From Fluviicola taffensis DSM 16823 (GTDB lineage Bacteria; Bacteroidota; Bacteroidia; Flavobacteriales_D; Crocinitomicaceae): DNA of 64,000 nucleotides. The position numbers and the translations under genes were made by a program. The notes under the pieces are model-generated. The model was not told where the DNA came from and ran no database searches. It was given only the letters and a program-made list of their open reading frames with translations. Location: NCBI RefSeq assembly GCF_000194605.1, contig NC_015321.1, forward strand, positions 3,472,001 through 3,536,000, in the 5' to 3' direction. How positions within the stretch are numbered: the stretch's first letter is position 1; every line of letters starts with the position of its first letter. This document shows positions 50,764 to 60,684 of the stretch, piece by piece.

Positions 50764-51159
50764 ATGGGACGTTTTTTTTCAATCAGTTTATTCGCAGCAT
50801 TAATTAGCAATGCTTTTGTTTTTGCTCAAAAACAGACTCCAAACCCAATTCGGTTATTGGTGCAAGAAACTCGTGTGATTGCTCCGTTTATTAGTAACGA
50901 ACTTCCTACCACAAGCGAATCCGGTTCATCTGCCCCCGTAACAATGCATGTTTACAACAACATGTCTTCAAATTACTTAACACTAGAGGTCTTAGGAGCT
51001 TCAAAAGTGATGGAATTTCAATTAATTAATGAAGATGGACAAGAAATGTATTCAGGAACAATCCGTGGTACTCAGCTTGTTGAAATAGAATCTTGGCCTA
51101 CAGGTACATACTATTTTTTGTGTGGTTCAAAGCGCGAAAAGATAGACCTAACGAAATAA
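50764..51159 (+). CDS. Small secreted protein resembling a T9SS C-terminal domain
   Basis: This 131-aa protein has a signal peptide (LFAALISNAFVFAQ) and a C-terminal half with the layout of a T9SS sorting domain: VYNNMSSNYLTLEVLGASKVMEFQLINEDGQEMYSG, then WPTGTYYFL. Almost nothing else lies between, so it is a stand-alone sorting-domain-like protein. Function unknown. A strong bidirectional terminator follows. Confidence 0.65.
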   Translation: MGRFFSISLFAALISNAFVFAQKQTPNPIRLLVQETRVIAPFISNELPTTSESGSSAPVTMHVYNNMSSNYLTLEVLGASKVMEFQLINEDGQEMYSGTIRGTQLVEIESWPTGTYYFLCGSKREKIDLTK

Positions 51160-51180
51160 GTGATTATTCATAAAAACAAA

Positions 51181-51210
51181 AAAGCCGATTTGAACATTCA
51201 AATCGGCTTT
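51181..51210. terminator. Bidirectional terminator
   Basis: 14-bp perfect stem AAAGCCGATTTGAA (51181-51194) with TTCAAATCGGCTTT (51197-51210), loop of 2 nt, A and T runs on the two sides; it serves the converging genes 50764 and 51229. Confidence 0.85.
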
Positions 51211-51228
51211 TTCAATAAATTCTATTTT

Positions 51229-53412
51229 TTATTGAACGCTTATTGCACGTTGAGAAGTTCCATTTTCAGAACTCAAACGAACAAAGTAAATTCCAGGTTC
51301 AACAGTAAGATTCATTCCAATCATTGTTTCTCCTTGAGAAACTAATTGGTTTGCAACTTGTTTTCCTTGCGCATCTACAATCGTAATTTGTGATTCAACA
51401 GTCAATGCATCAAAAGTTATTTGGAAAGTTCCGTTATTTGGAACAGGGTAAATCTGCATAGATGCTTCAGCTAATTCATTGATTCCAGCTGTACATGCTT
51501 CAATCGTAACGTTTACAGTATCTGTAATCGTACAGTTTGCATTGTCAACAACCGATAATACAACTTCACCTGAATTTTGTACTGCATAAGAATTGAAATT
51601 GTTGTTTACACCATTCCAAGTATACGAATTGTAACCAAAACCTCCAGGAATAATGTACAATCCATCTTCTGAACATACGGTTGTATCTACTCCTAAATCA
51701 ACTGTGTTGAATGTAAAAGTGATTTTATTCGGGCAGGCATAATTTAAAGATGTTGCAGCTAATCGTGAAGCAGTATCCGAAATTTGGAAGTAGAATAAAG
51801 TCTCCTCGTCACCTCCAAAAGTAGATGTACCACCTTCATAATGTCCATAAAAACGATTGTTCAATGGGTGAGCGATAAAGCTAGCCATATCTGAAAAATC
51901 TGTAATTGGCATGATACTCGTAGCGGAGTCAGCAGTGAAATTAAAATCTACGATAGAATCATTATCATCTCTAAAATAAGCATGACGATCAGTACCATCA
52001 AATCCTGACATACCCCAATCTGCCCAGTTTTCTGATCCATATACATTTAGTTCATGCTGTCCCATTGGTGTTACCAAGCCGTTTAAAATAGAAATGTGGT
52101 AAAAATCATAATTTCCATAAGCAGTTCCAAGAATCAATTCATTGTGTCCGGTAAGAATCACGCCTTGATCACCATCTGTAGCAATTGTTACAGGTTGAGT
52201 CAAGAGGATAATTTCAGAACCGTATGATAAATCTTCGTTCAATGAACGTAAAGCATTTACTGTAAACCCTTCATCATCTAGATCGTCATTTGGTGTATGC
52301 GGAGCTACAGTGTTGTAAAGCGTATACAATTTCAATTGTGCTAAGTCTGTAAAGATTCCATCACGTCTTGGCAATTCGACCCCATTTTGCAAATCCAAAT
52401 CATATCGAGCAGTAGCCTCATCCCCAACAACGTAAACATAGTTTGCTGTAACTGCAATTCCTCCGCGATCATCATCACTAAGAACTTCATGATCAACAAT
52501 CTGATGATTGCTTGTGTCCAGGGAATTTATTTGATAATAAAAAGGACCTGATACTTTTGCAGAAAAAACTTCTGTTGGACTAGTAGTAATTGGATTTAAA
52601 GTAACATCCGTTCCAATTCCAATCGCATTCGATAAATTTAAATTTGTAGCATAAACGGTAGAAATATTACCCGTATTTAGCACTGGAGATGTATTCTCAC
52701 AAGTCAGTATAGATTGATCTGCTGGACTTTCAATTACTATGAATTTGCTACTATCTTGGGTGTAACATCCGTTAGCTTCTGTAAATGTGTATGTAACATT
52801 ATATTCACCAGTAGTTAAGTTTGATAAATTAAGTACATTGTTTGTAATCCCATTACCAGAGAAATTTCCTCCAGCAGGAGATCCTACTAGATTGAATGGA
52901 CCTTCCGACTCACAAAAATAGTTGTCAGTAAATGAGAAACTTGCCTCTTGAGCTGGAACTCCAGTTGTACAATAGTTGTACTGAAGTTTAGCACGGATTC
53001 GGTTGTAATTACAATAAGGATACACATTTCCTTGTTTTACAAACTTGTAAACTACACTTCCGCCATACGTATTAATAGTTGCGAAGGGTACTGTAATACT
53101 CGTTGTGAAATTAGTACAGTCGTATGTGGATGGAGAAGTGAAATTACCTACCAATACCAATCCAGGACCATAAATATTGTAGGAGCCACCTGGTTGAAAA
53201 TAAGCGGATCCATCCATTATCAAGGTTGCATCTTCATAAGCTCCATTCATTAACGAATTGAAAGTATAATACATGGTATCGTTGGAGTTATTTACAGGAT
53301 TGTAGTTATCGTTGGTAGGTGTGCTTCCGTAACTAGAATAGGTTTGCGAATAACCGTTCAATGCTACAAGCATTGATGTGAGCAAGCTCAAGATGAAGTA
53401 ATTTTTTTTCAT
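51229..53412 (-). CDS. Secreted T9SS type A sorting-domain protein
   Basis: This 727-aa protein has a signal peptide (LLTSMLVALNGYSQ), an N-terminal region with a spacious SFMNG-type beta fold, a PKD-like segment (CESEGPFNLVGSPAGGNFSGNGITNNVLNLSNLTTGEYNVTYTF), a long middle region (GGIAVTANYVYVVGDEATARYD) and a T9SS sorting domain at the end (YPVPNNGTFQITFDALTVES, PGIYFVRLSSENG). It is exported through the type IX system. Function unknown. Confidence 0.88.
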   Translation of the reverse strand: MKKNYFILSLLTSMLVALNGYSQTYSSYGSTPTNDNYNPVNNSNDTMYYTFNSLMNGAYEDATLIMDGSAYFQPGGSYNIYGPGLVLVGNFTSPSTYDCTNFTTSITVPFATINTYGGSVVYKFVKQGNVYPYCNYNRIRAKLQYNYCTTGVPAQEASFSFTDNYFCESEGPFNLVGSPAGGNFSGNGITNNVLNLSNLTTGEYNVTYTFTEANGCYTQDSSKFIVIESPADQSILTCENTSPVLNTGNISTVYATNLNLSNAIGIGTDVTLNPITTSPTEVFSAKVSGPFYYQINSLDTSNHQIVDHEVLSDDDRGGIAVTANYVYVVGDEATARYDLDLQNGVELPRRDGIFTDLAQLKLYTLYNTVAPHTPNDDLDDEGFTVNALRSLNEDLSYGSEIILLTQPVTIATDGDQGVILTGHNELILGTAYGNYDFYHISILNGLVTPMGQHELNVYGSENWADWGMSGFDGTDRHAYFRDDNDSIVDFNFTADSATSIMPITDFSDMASFIAHPLNNRFYGHYEGGTSTFGGDEETLFYFQISDTASRLAATSLNYACPNKITFTFNTVDLGVDTTVCSEDGLYIIPGGFGYNSYTWNGVNNNFNSYAVQNSGEVVLSVVDNANCTITDTVNVTIEACTAGINELAEASMQIYPVPNNGTFQITFDALTVESQITIVDAQGKQVANQLVSQGETMIGMNLTVEPGIYFVRLSSENGTSQRAISVQ

Positions 53413-53647
53413 ATATAGATTTTGAGCAAAGCTAGGTTATTGAGGGGTGCAAAATCTATAAACGGGGAAATCAGGGGGTAACCCTTGCAGTGGAAAAAGA
53501 GAGGCTAAAAGCGAAATAGAATCAATTGGTACCATCTACCGAATTTTTGAAAATCTTCCATCGGTGATTCGGTTTAATGCGTAAATTTAGAGTGTCTTTT
53601 TTAGAAGAAAAATTCGAACAAAAAGGCGACTAATCTGTTTAAGGTTT

Positions 53648-54562
53648 ATGGAACAACAAACCATTATCAAGGTTCAGAATTTATCTAAGAAATTTGGTTC
53701 CTTCGAAGCAGTGAAAAATGTTTCGTTTACGGTGAATAAAGGAGATGTTTTTGGGTTTTTAGGGCCAAATGGAGCAGGGAAGAGCACCACGATTCGATGT
53801 TTACTCTCGCTAATTAGTCCAGATAGTGGAAGCATTGAATTATTTGATAAATCACTGAGTAAAAACCGCTCTGAGATTTTGGCAAACATCGGTAGCATTA
53901 TCGAAAAACCAGATTTCTACAAATATTTATCTGCACAAAAGAATTTGGAAATTTTTGCACGAATTTCTGGTGCAAATGTGTCGAAAAAAGAGATTGCAGA
54001 AATGCTAGATTTCGTTGGTTTAGGCGATCGGGCAAAACATAAAGTGAAAGGATTTTCTCATGGAATGAAACAACGCTTGGGAATCGCACAAACCTTGTTA
54101 CACAAACCCGAATTAATCATCTTGGACGAACCAACAACTGGTTTGGATCCACAAGGAATTATTGAAATCCGAAATTTAATTCTTCGCTTGAAGAACGAAC
54201 AAAATAAAACGATTTTACTGTCATCTCATCAATTATCTGAAATTGAATTAATAGCCAATCGAATGGTGATTATCAACCAAGGGAAATCGATTGTGGAAGG
54301 TTCTGTAGAAGAATTGTTGAATAGTGAAGAAACCCTTGTTCGAATAGAAGTAGATCAAGTAGATTCGGCCATTGAATTGATTCGCATGAAATTTAATCCG
54401 CAAGAAATCAGTCGAACTTCAGCGAACGAATTGGAAGTATTCATTTCGAAAAAGCTTGTTCCGGAAATTACCAAAGAATTGGTATTGGCAGGGTTTGCAC
54501 TTCATTCCATCGAACCGAAGCGCAAACTAGAAGATTATTTCATTAAAACCATTCAGTCCTGA
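53648..54562 (+). CDS. ABC transporter ATP-binding protein
   Basis: This 304-aa protein has Walker A GPNGAGKST (about 37-45), signature FSHGMKQR, Walker B LIILDEPTTGLD and the switch His in LLSSHQ. The C-terminal 80 residues (EELLNSEETLVRIEVDQVDSAIEL) are a regulatory extension common in CcmA/NatA-type importers and exporters. It overlaps the permease start by 1 bp. Confidence 0.93.
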   Translation: MEQQTIIKVQNLSKKFGSFEAVKNVSFTVNKGDVFGFLGPNGAGKSTTIRCLLSLISPDSGSIELFDKSLSKNRSEILANIGSIIEKPDFYKYLSAQKNLEIFARISGANVSKKEIAEMLDFVGLGDRAKHKVKGFSHGMKQRLGIAQTLLHKPELIILDEPTTGLDPQGIIEIRNLILRLKNEQNKTILLSSHQLSEIELIANRMVIINQGKSIVEGSVEELLNSEETLVRIEVDQVDSAIELIRMKFNPQEISRTSANELEVFISKKLVPEITKELVLAGFALHSIEPKRKLEDYFIKTIQS

Positions 54563-55404
54563 TGCTTTTCAAGAACACATATAACGAATTGATCAAGATT
54601 CTTTCGAAACCCAGAAGCTATTTGGGATTGGGAGCTTTGACAATTTTAATAGGAATCATCATTTTTGCTATGAAAGCAGATGGTGAGTCTATGGTTTCTT
54701 TCGTAACAGCTAGTTTCGAGCAAACGCTTTCATTCAATGGAAAATTGGTCAATGGAAACTTAATTGCATTTATTATTTTGCAAATGTTGGTGGTACATAT
54801 TCCGCTTTTAATTGCTTTGGTAACTGGGGATTTGATTTCAGGTGAGGCAGCTATGGGAACCATTCGCATGTTGGCCAGTAAACCTATTTCCAGAACACAA
54901 ATTGTGCTTTCAAAATTTATAGCTGGCGCAATTTATACCCTTGTCATTACTCTTTGGTTAGGAATTTTATCACTATTGGTTTCGCACCTTGTTTTTGGAG
55001 CTGGAGATTTGATGGTTCTAAATAGCGATGGGTTGGTTATTTTGCCTGAAGCAGATATTTTATGGAGATTTGGACTTGCTTTTGGCGTGGCTTATTTGTC
55101 CTTGCTCACCGTTGCAACACTTTCCATTTGTTTATCGGCTTTTGCTGAAAATTCTATCGGACCAATCGTTGCAACAATGGCCATTATCATTGTTTTTACA
55201 ATCATCGGAAGTTTGGACGTAAGTGTGTTTGATTCCATCAAACCGTATTTGTTTACTACCCACATGGCTTCTTGGCGAAGTTTCTTCGAAGAGCCTGTTC
55301 CTTTCGATCAGATTCTGAATTCTGTCGTTATTTTACTCATTCACATTGTGTTATTGGTAGGCATTACGATTTTCAAGTTTAACAAAAAAGACATTACATC
55401 CTGA
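54562..55404 (+). CDS. ABC-2 type permease subunit
   Basis: This 280-aa protein has about six membrane helices and the ABC-2 pattern LIALVTGDLISGEAAMGTIRMLASKPISRTQIVLSKFIAGAIYTLVITL. It pairs with the upstream ATPase. Substrate unknown; the third gene of the unit encodes a LolA-like periplasmic protein, so an envelope function is conceivable. Confidence 0.88.
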   Translation: MLFKNTYNELIKILSKPRSYLGLGALTILIGIIIFAMKADGESMVSFVTASFEQTLSFNGKLVNGNLIAFIILQMLVVHIPLLIALVTGDLISGEAAMGTIRMLASKPISRTQIVLSKFIAGAIYTLVITLWLGILSLLVSHLVFGAGDLMVLNSDGLVILPEADILWRFGLAFGVAYLSLLTVATLSICLSAFAENSIGPIVATMAIIIVFTIIGSLDVSVFDSIKPYLFTTHMASWRSFFEEPVPFDQILNSVVILLIHIVLLVGITIFKFNKKDITS

Positions 55405-56105
55405 TGAAAAAAGCAATTCTGTTCGGTCTGTTGTCTCTGACATTTCTGTCATTTGGACAAACGCCGGAAGATATTATTGAAAAAATCAATGCGAAGTTAG
55501 CAACAGTTAAAGATTATACTGTGAACGCGCATATTGATGCAAATATTCCAATGATTCAAATCATGCCTTCTAAAGCAAAGATTTATTTCAAGCAAAAGGA
55601 TAAATTCAAAATTGAATCGAAAGGAATTACCATTTTGCCGAAGCAAGGATTTACTGAACTCAATACGTTTTTGTCTGATAAGTCAAAGTATACTGCTGTT
55701 TTTGGAGATTCGTTAGAGATTCGAGGCGTTGATACTAGATTGATTAATATTATTCCCAATTCGAGTTCGGGAGAAATCATTTTGGCAAAGATTTGGGTGG
55801 ATCAAAAGAATTCGGTCATTATGCGTTCTCAAGTGACCACTCAGAGTAATGGAACAGTCAAAACGGATTACAAATACGGGGCTCAGTTGAGTTTTGGTTT
55901 GCCAAGTGAGTTGAAATTTGAAATTGATGTAAAGAAGTTTAAAATGCCCAAAAGTGTTGCTGCGGATATCAACAAAACTTCCACTGATAAGAAAAAGACC
56001 AAGTCAAAACCAAAATCCAAGGGGATAATTACGATTACTTTGACAGATTATGTGGTCAATGCAGGTTTAAATGACAGTTTTTTCAAAGAAAAAAAGTCTA
56101 AATAA
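55404..56105 (+). CDS. LolA-like outer-membrane lipoprotein carrier family protein
   Basis: This 233-aa protein has a signal peptide (LLSLTFLSFGQ), then a LolA/LppX-type beta half-barrel pattern (DIIEKINAKLATVKDYTVNAHIDANI, AKIYFKQKDKFKIESKGI, IWVDQKNSVIMRSQV) and a basic, lysine-rich insertion (STDKKKTKSKPKSKG) near residue 195. It starts at the permease stop. Classic LolA function is not certain given the ABC context. Confidence 0.8.
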   Translation: MKKAILFGLLSLTFLSFGQTPEDIIEKINAKLATVKDYTVNAHIDANIPMIQIMPSKAKIYFKQKDKFKIESKGITILPKQGFTELNTFLSDKSKYTAVFGDSLEIRGVDTRLINIIPNSSSGEIILAKIWVDQKNSVIMRSQVTTQSNGTVKTDYKYGAQLSFGLPSELKFEIDVKKFKMPKSVAADINKTSTDKKKTKSKPKSKGIITITLTDYVVNAGLNDSFFKEKKSK

Positions 56106-56170
56106 GAACGTCGCAGTGATTCATTGTTATAAAATCGGTAGCGGCGTGCAATAATTTGAGTTACAGCAAA

Positions 56171-56202
56171 AAAAGTTCAATCGAAAGGTTGAACTTTTTT
56201 TT
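56171..56202 (+). terminator. Terminator of the ABC transporter unit
   Basis: AAAAGTTCAA (56171-56180) pairs with TTGAACTTTT (56189-56198), loop TCGAAAGG, then a T run. Confidence 0.8.
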
Positions 56203-56221
56203 ATGAAAATGAATTTTTACA

Positions 56222-56263
56222 CGATTATTAATCGTAATATTGCAATATAGTTATTTTACGATA
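56222..56263 (+). promoter_or_regulatory. Putative ArsR operator
   Basis: Two perfect palindromes, CGATTATTAATCG (56222-56234) and ATATTGCAATAT (56237-56248), precede a CGATAT at the arsR start. ArsR/SmtB repressors bind such AT-rich dyads, so autoregulation of the arsenic operon is likely. Confidence 0.5.
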
Positions 56264-56264
56264 T

Positions 56265-56597
56265 ATGGGTGCGACTAAAACAGACCACTTTACGGATGAA
56301 CAAAACAGATTAGCCAGTATGATGAAAGCCATGGGGCATCCAGCACGTATTGCCATAATGGAATACCTCATAGAAGTGGATACTTGCATTTGTGGAGATA
56401 TTGTGAATGTAGTGTCTTTGGCTCAGCCAACAGTTTCACAGCATTTAAAAGAGCTCAAAACTGCTGGATTAATCAAAGGGAGCATCGAAGGAACTTCCAT
56501 TTGCTATTGTGTAGATAAAGAAGCAATTGCTGAATTACAAAGCTACTTAGCGAATGCAACTCTTCAATTAGAAAATAAAGAAAAACCCTGTTGTTAA
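56265..56597 (+). CDS. arsR: ArsR family metalloregulator
   Basis: This 110-aa winged-helix protein has the metal-binding cysteine motif VDTCICGDIV in the recognition region (the ELCVCDL-equivalent), SLAQPTVSQHLKELKTAGLI as the DNA helix, and a C-terminal CC pair (EKPCC). It opens the arsenic operon and should release DNA on As(III) binding. Two palindromes precede it. Confidence 0.92.
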   Translation: MGATKTDHFTDEQNRLASMMKAMGHPARIAIMEYLIEVDTCICGDIVNVVSLAQPTVSQHLKELKTAGLIKGSIEGTSICYCVDKEAIAELQSYLANATLQLENKEKPCC

Positions 56598-56612
56598 ATT
56601 AAATTTCAAACC

Positions 56613-57089
56613 ATGAAACTTTCAGAAATAAAAGCCATTTTACCAACGCTTGATAACGTATCATTTCAGACTCCAGACGGGAAATTCGTACCCGAACATT
56701 TTCATGTTACGGAAGTGGGCAGCATTCAAAAACACTTCATTGATTGTGGTGGGACTATTCGAAAAGAACAGGTAGTCAATTTCCAATTGTGGAATGCAGA
56801 CGATTTTGATCACCGCTTGAAACCAACAAAACTGTTGAATATTATTCAACTTTCAGAAGAGAAACTAGGGATTGAAGATGATGAAATTGAAGTAGAGTAC
56901 CAAAGTGATACCATTGGAAAATATGATTTAGGTTTTAACGGTTCGCATTTTATCTTAATCCCGAAAACAACAGCTTGCTTGGCATCCGATGCTTGTGGAA
57001 TTCCACAAACGAAACAAAAAGTGAATTTGGTTCAATTAGGTGGTGAAAATGGCGCTAGTTGTTCGCCTGAAAGTGGTTGTTGTTCGTAA
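56613..57089 (+). CDS. DUF6428 family protein of the arsenic operon
   Basis: This 158-aa protein has VPEHFHVTEVGSIQKHFIDCGGTIRKEQVVNFQLW, LLNIIQLSEEKLGI, and a C-terminal Cys-rich tail (ACLASDACG ... CSPESGCCS). DUF6428 genes are common between arsR and arsC in Bacteroidota; the cysteines may bind arsenite, but the function is not established. Confidence 0.8.
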   Translation: MKLSEIKAILPTLDNVSFQTPDGKFVPEHFHVTEVGSIQKHFIDCGGTIRKEQVVNFQLWNADDFDHRLKPTKLLNIIQLSEEKLGIEDDEIEVEYQSDTIGKYDLGFNGSHFILIPKTTACLASDACGIPQTKQKVNLVQLGGENGASCSPESGCCS

Positions 57090-57093
57090 AAAA

Positions 57094-57711
57094 ATGTCAA
57101 TGTATTCTAAAGTAAGGAACTATCTAGATGATTTGAAGAATCAATTTGATTCGATCTCAGTTGAAAGAAAGGAAATTTTGACAAAAATAGCCAACTATAT
57201 CCGCTCAAAAAAGGAGCTAGGAAAATCAACTGATTTAGTTTACATCTGCACTCATAACTCACGCAGAAGCCATTTTGGACAAGTATGGGCAAAAGCAGCA
57301 TCCGATTATTATAGGATCGAAGATGTAAATACATTTTCAGGAGGAACAGAAGTGACTTCGTTCAATCGAAATGCAATTGATGCTTTGCTACGAGTAGGTT
57401 TTGAAATGAAGCAAATGAGTGATTCAGAAAATCCAGTTTATCATGTTTTTCACGATGATGGTGAGCCTAGCATTTGCTTTTCAAAAGTTTATGATAATCC
57501 TAAAAATCCAAGTTCTGAATTTGCAGCAATCATGACCTGCAGCGATGCAGAGGAAAATTGCCCGTTTATTCCAGGAGTTGAACTTAGAATAGGAACAACT
57601 TATGACGATCCCAAAGAGTTTGATAATACTCCTTTTCAAGATCAAAAATACGATGAGCGTTGTAAGCAAATAGCTTTAGAAACGCTTTATGCTTTTTCAT
57701 TAGCCAATTAA
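57094..57711 (+). CDS. LMW tyrosine phosphatase-type arsenate reductase
   Basis: This 205-aa protein, best started at ATG 57094 (5 bp after the previous stop), has the C-x5-R motif CTHNSRR in VYICTHNSRRSHFGQ, the loop of low-molecular-weight phosphatase-fold arsenate reductases. The C-terminal half includes MTCSDAEENCPFIPG. It should reduce As(V) to As(III) for the adjacent efflux pump. Start of the longer frame (57040) overlaps DUF6428 and is not favoured. Confidence 0.85.
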   Translation: MSMYSKVRNYLDDLKNQFDSISVERKEILTKIANYIRSKKELGKSTDLVYICTHNSRRSHFGQVWAKAASDYYRIEDVNTFSGGTEVTSFNRNAIDALLRVGFEMKQMSDSENPVYHVFHDDGEPSICFSKVYDNPKNPSSEFAAIMTCSDAEENCPFIPGVELRIGTTYDDPKEFDNTPFQDQKYDERCKQIALETLYAFSLAN

Positions 57712-58785
57712 ATGAGTATGTCAGCAAATAATTGTGCTCCTGCAGCTGAGCGACAAAAATTGAGTTTTCTCGATCGATTTTTAACTCTTTGGATTTTTCT
57801 AGCTATGGGAATTGGAATTTCAATAGGGTATTTTATTCCTTCTACTGGAAAGTTTATCAACTCGTTTTCAAGTGGTACAACGAATGTTCCTTTGGCAATA
57901 GGTTTGATTTTGATGATGATTCCACCATTGACGAAAGTACAATTCTCTAAAATTCCAAAAGTAATGGGCAAACCCAAATTACTAATGGTGTCATTTTTTA
58001 TCACTTGGATTGTAGGGCCGTTTTTAATGTTTAGTTTGGCGGTTTTGTTCTTGAAAGATTATCCTGAATACATGACAGGCCTCATCATTATTGGCTTGGC
58101 ACCATGTATCGCAATGGTAATTGTGTGGAACGAATTGGCTGAAGGTAATAGGGAATTAGTTGCTGGATTGGTCGGAATCAACAGTTTGTTACAGGTGTTT
58201 TTCTTTAGCTTATACGCTTATTTTTACTTGGAAATTGTCTTGCCATTGTTTGGAGTAAATGCCTTGAAAATCGATATTACCATCGTTGAAATTGCTAAAA
58301 CGGTAGGTGTTTACCTCGGAATTCCGTTTGCAATAGCTGTTATTAGTCGCTTTGCCTTGATTCGTTTGAAAGGCGAAGAATGGTTCAAAAACAAGTACTT
58401 GCCGTTCATTTCACCCATCACCTTAATCGCTTTATTATTTACCATTGTGGTGATGTTCAGTTTGAAAGGAGAAATGATTGTTCGTATACCTATGGATGTC
58501 GTTCGTGTGGCCATTCCATTGATCATTTTCTTTGCGATTATGTTCTTTTTAATGTTTTTGGTGGGAAAATGGGCTGGAGCGAATTATTCTGACAATGCGG
58601 CGTTATCATTTACTGCTTCAGGTAACAATTTCGAATTGGCAATTGCAGTCGCAATCGGTGTTTTTGGGATTAATTCTGGTGAAGCCTTTGCTGGCGTCAT
58701 TGGTCCTCTAGTAGAAGTTCCTGCCTTGATCATCATGGTGCGGATTGCATTTTGGTTGAAAAAGAAATTATACAGCAAAGCATAA
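57712..58785 (+). CDS. acr3: ACR3-type arsenite efflux permease
   Basis: This 357-aa membrane protein has about ten helices and ACR3 signatures: WIFLAMGIGISIGYFIPSTG, GLAPCIAMVIVWNELAEG (with the conserved Cys), and SFTASGNNFELAIAVAIGVFG. It directly follows the phosphatase-like reductase and exports arsenite. Confidence 0.93.
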   Translation: MSMSANNCAPAAERQKLSFLDRFLTLWIFLAMGIGISIGYFIPSTGKFINSFSSGTTNVPLAIGLILMMIPPLTKVQFSKIPKVMGKPKLLMVSFFITWIVGPFLMFSLAVLFLKDYPEYMTGLIIIGLAPCIAMVIVWNELAEGNRELVAGLVGINSLLQVFFFSLYAYFYLEIVLPLFGVNALKIDITIVEIAKTVGVYLGIPFAIAVISRFALIRLKGEEWFKNKYLPFISPITLIALLFTIVVMFSLKGEMIVRIPMDVVRVAIPLIIFFAIMFFLMFLVGKWAGANYSDNAALSFTASGNNFELAIAVAIGVFGINSGEAFAGVIGPLVEVPALIIMVRIAFWLKKKLYSKA

Positions 58786-58842
58786 TTGATGCAAGCAATT
58801 AGCTATAATATTTGTGTAAATATCTGCCCTCTGAAGTAGAGA

Positions 58843-60570
58843 TTACTCCGTTGCGATCTTCAAAAGCGCCTCTTTCAAATCAATCCGATTCGTATCGTAG
58901 AAAATGACTCCAAGATCTGAATATTTTTTTTCAAGTGCTTTTGTGGTCTTTTTTTTTAAAGGTTCTCCCAAGTAAACGAAACAAATTCCAATTTCATTTG
59001 CTTTTAATTGGTTGATGATTGCCAGTGTTTCTTCTTTGAGCTGAAATTCACCATCAGTTAGAAGCAAGACAGAATTTACACCTTTTTGAAGTTTAGAGGA
59101 AGATAAAAGCGTTTTTACCGTTTCAAATCCGCTTTGAATATTTGTTTGACCAAAAGCATGAATATGATCAATCTTTTCAAGAATATGTTTTTTTTGATCA
59201 CATGGAATTGCTTGCATTAACACTTGTGATTTCCCAGAGAAGGTGACAATAGAAATTTGGTCTATTGCTCGCTGTATTTGCACCAAATATGAAGCGTTTT
59301 CTTTCAAATGAGTCAATTTTCCGGATTCATTCATGGAAGATGAAGCATCTAGTAAATACACTAAGTGATGAGGTTGGGCTTTGCTAATCAAAAGTGCATC
59401 TGGATGCACCTCAGATGGAATAGAGTCTTTTTCTTCTTGTTTTTTCTCTTCATACTCAAATTTGTAGGGTAATCGAGGTGCCATCAGCAATACGTTCTGA
59501 TTCGTGTCTATTTCAGATCGAGACAGGCAACAAGAAGCCGTTTCCCAATATGTCAAAGCATCTGAAATAGCAATGTAGTCGTTGTAATCATCTGTCACTG
59601 AATTGTAACTTCGAACAAAGTCGTTGTAATACTTCTGAGACGGTTTGATATAAGGTTCGGGAGTTCCTTTGGAAGAAGCGTACCAATAAATAGTACTGCG
59701 CATGGAAGTGTAAAAAGTACGGTACCTGGTATGCAACCAAAATCCACTTGATAAATATCCATATCCTTTTGTTTTGTAGAGATAAAGTGAATCTTTTTTC
59801 AATCCACTTTCATTCAATGATCGCAATACTGTATCGTGTTTGGCATTATTTGAAGAATTTTCTAGGTACAATTCATTTTCCCACTCAGTTAAGAGCTTCA
59901 TTGTTAAATTCAGTTCTTGCAGTCCTTGTTGTAATTCACCATGTGTTTTCAAAGGAGAATAATACTCATTGGTATAATCCACCAAAGCTTTGTCGAGCTG
60001 CTTAAACAGGAGGTAACATTGTTCGAACCAATTGTCGTGTGCTATGAGAATATCTCGTGCATGCCTGAATTCATTGTCCGAACGGAATATTTTTTCAGTA
60101 ATATAGTTGTTCAGAGCTTCATGCGTTTTAAATAAACTGTCAGTAGCTGCTACATAGCTTATTAAAATGGGAGCGATGGGTTCAAATAGTTTTTTGTTTT
60201 TCGCCATTGACTTGAAAACAGTTTCCTTCGCTTCCAGCCAGGGAATGTAATCTGCTTGATAAGCAGGAATCATTTTTTCTGCATTCGGAGTGATTTCTGG
60301 GAAACGAAACTTTTCTTCTAATCCAGTATAAGAAATCCAGCCTTTGTGCATGGTTTTATCGCAATAAAAATAATTTTCATTCAACTTTTTTGAACTAGTA
60401 TAAACTGCTCCTTGGAGTTTAGTTGCATCAAAATACCAGGTTTGATTGCAAAAACTGAATGCGTTCATGAGTTCTATAACGTAGTTCAGTTCCCTCATTT
60501 TTTGATTTCTGTCTTGTGAAAACAATAGGTGAGTATGAAGTAGTATGCTAATAAAAAATAGAACTTTCAT
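58843..60570 (-). CDS. Secreted VWA-domain protein
   Basis: This 575-aa protein has a signal peptide (ILLHTHLLFSQ), a long helical N-terminal region without recognised domains (about 20-390) and a C-terminal von Willebrand A domain with MIDAS DASSSMNESG (about 412), VTFSG and LTDGEF. VWA domains bind proteins through a metal ion; specific partner unknown. Monocistronic, convergent with the arsenic operon. Confidence 0.85.
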   Translation of the reverse strand: MKVLFFISILLHTHLLFSQDRNQKMRELNYVIELMNAFSFCNQTWYFDATKLQGAVYTSSKKLNENYFYCDKTMHKGWISYTGLEEKFRFPEITPNAEKMIPAYQADYIPWLEAKETVFKSMAKNKKLFEPIAPILISYVAATDSLFKTHEALNNYITEKIFRSDNEFRHARDILIAHDNWFEQCYLLFKQLDKALVDYTNEYYSPLKTHGELQQGLQELNLTMKLLTEWENELYLENSSNNAKHDTVLRSLNESGLKKDSLYLYKTKGYGYLSSGFWLHTRYRTFYTSMRSTIYWYASSKGTPEPYIKPSQKYYNDFVRSYNSVTDDYNDYIAISDALTYWETASCCLSRSEIDTNQNVLLMAPRLPYKFEYEEKKQEEKDSIPSEVHPDALLISKAQPHHLVYLLDASSSMNESGKLTHLKENASYLVQIQRAIDQISIVTFSGKSQVLMQAIPCDQKKHILEKIDHIHAFGQTNIQSGFETVKTLLSSSKLQKGVNSVLLLTDGEFQLKEETLAIINQLKANEIGICFVYLGEPLKKKTTKALEKKYSDLGVIFYDTNRIDLKEALLKIATE

Positions 60571-60653
60571 TGGTGAAAAATAGTATGCTAAGATACGACT
60601 TATTGCTTCTGAAAATTTAACAATCCGACAATTGTTTTACCACATTTACGGTA

Positions 60654-60684
60654 TTGATTGAGCAATTTCCTGTTCGTACATTTG
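60654..60684 (+). promoter_or_regulatory. Promoter of the hemerythrin gene
   Basis: TTG (60654-60656), 20 bp, TACATTTG (60677-60684) is a complete Bacteroidota promoter. It shows that the in-frame TTG at 60654 is the -33 element rather than a start codon. Confidence 0.7.
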
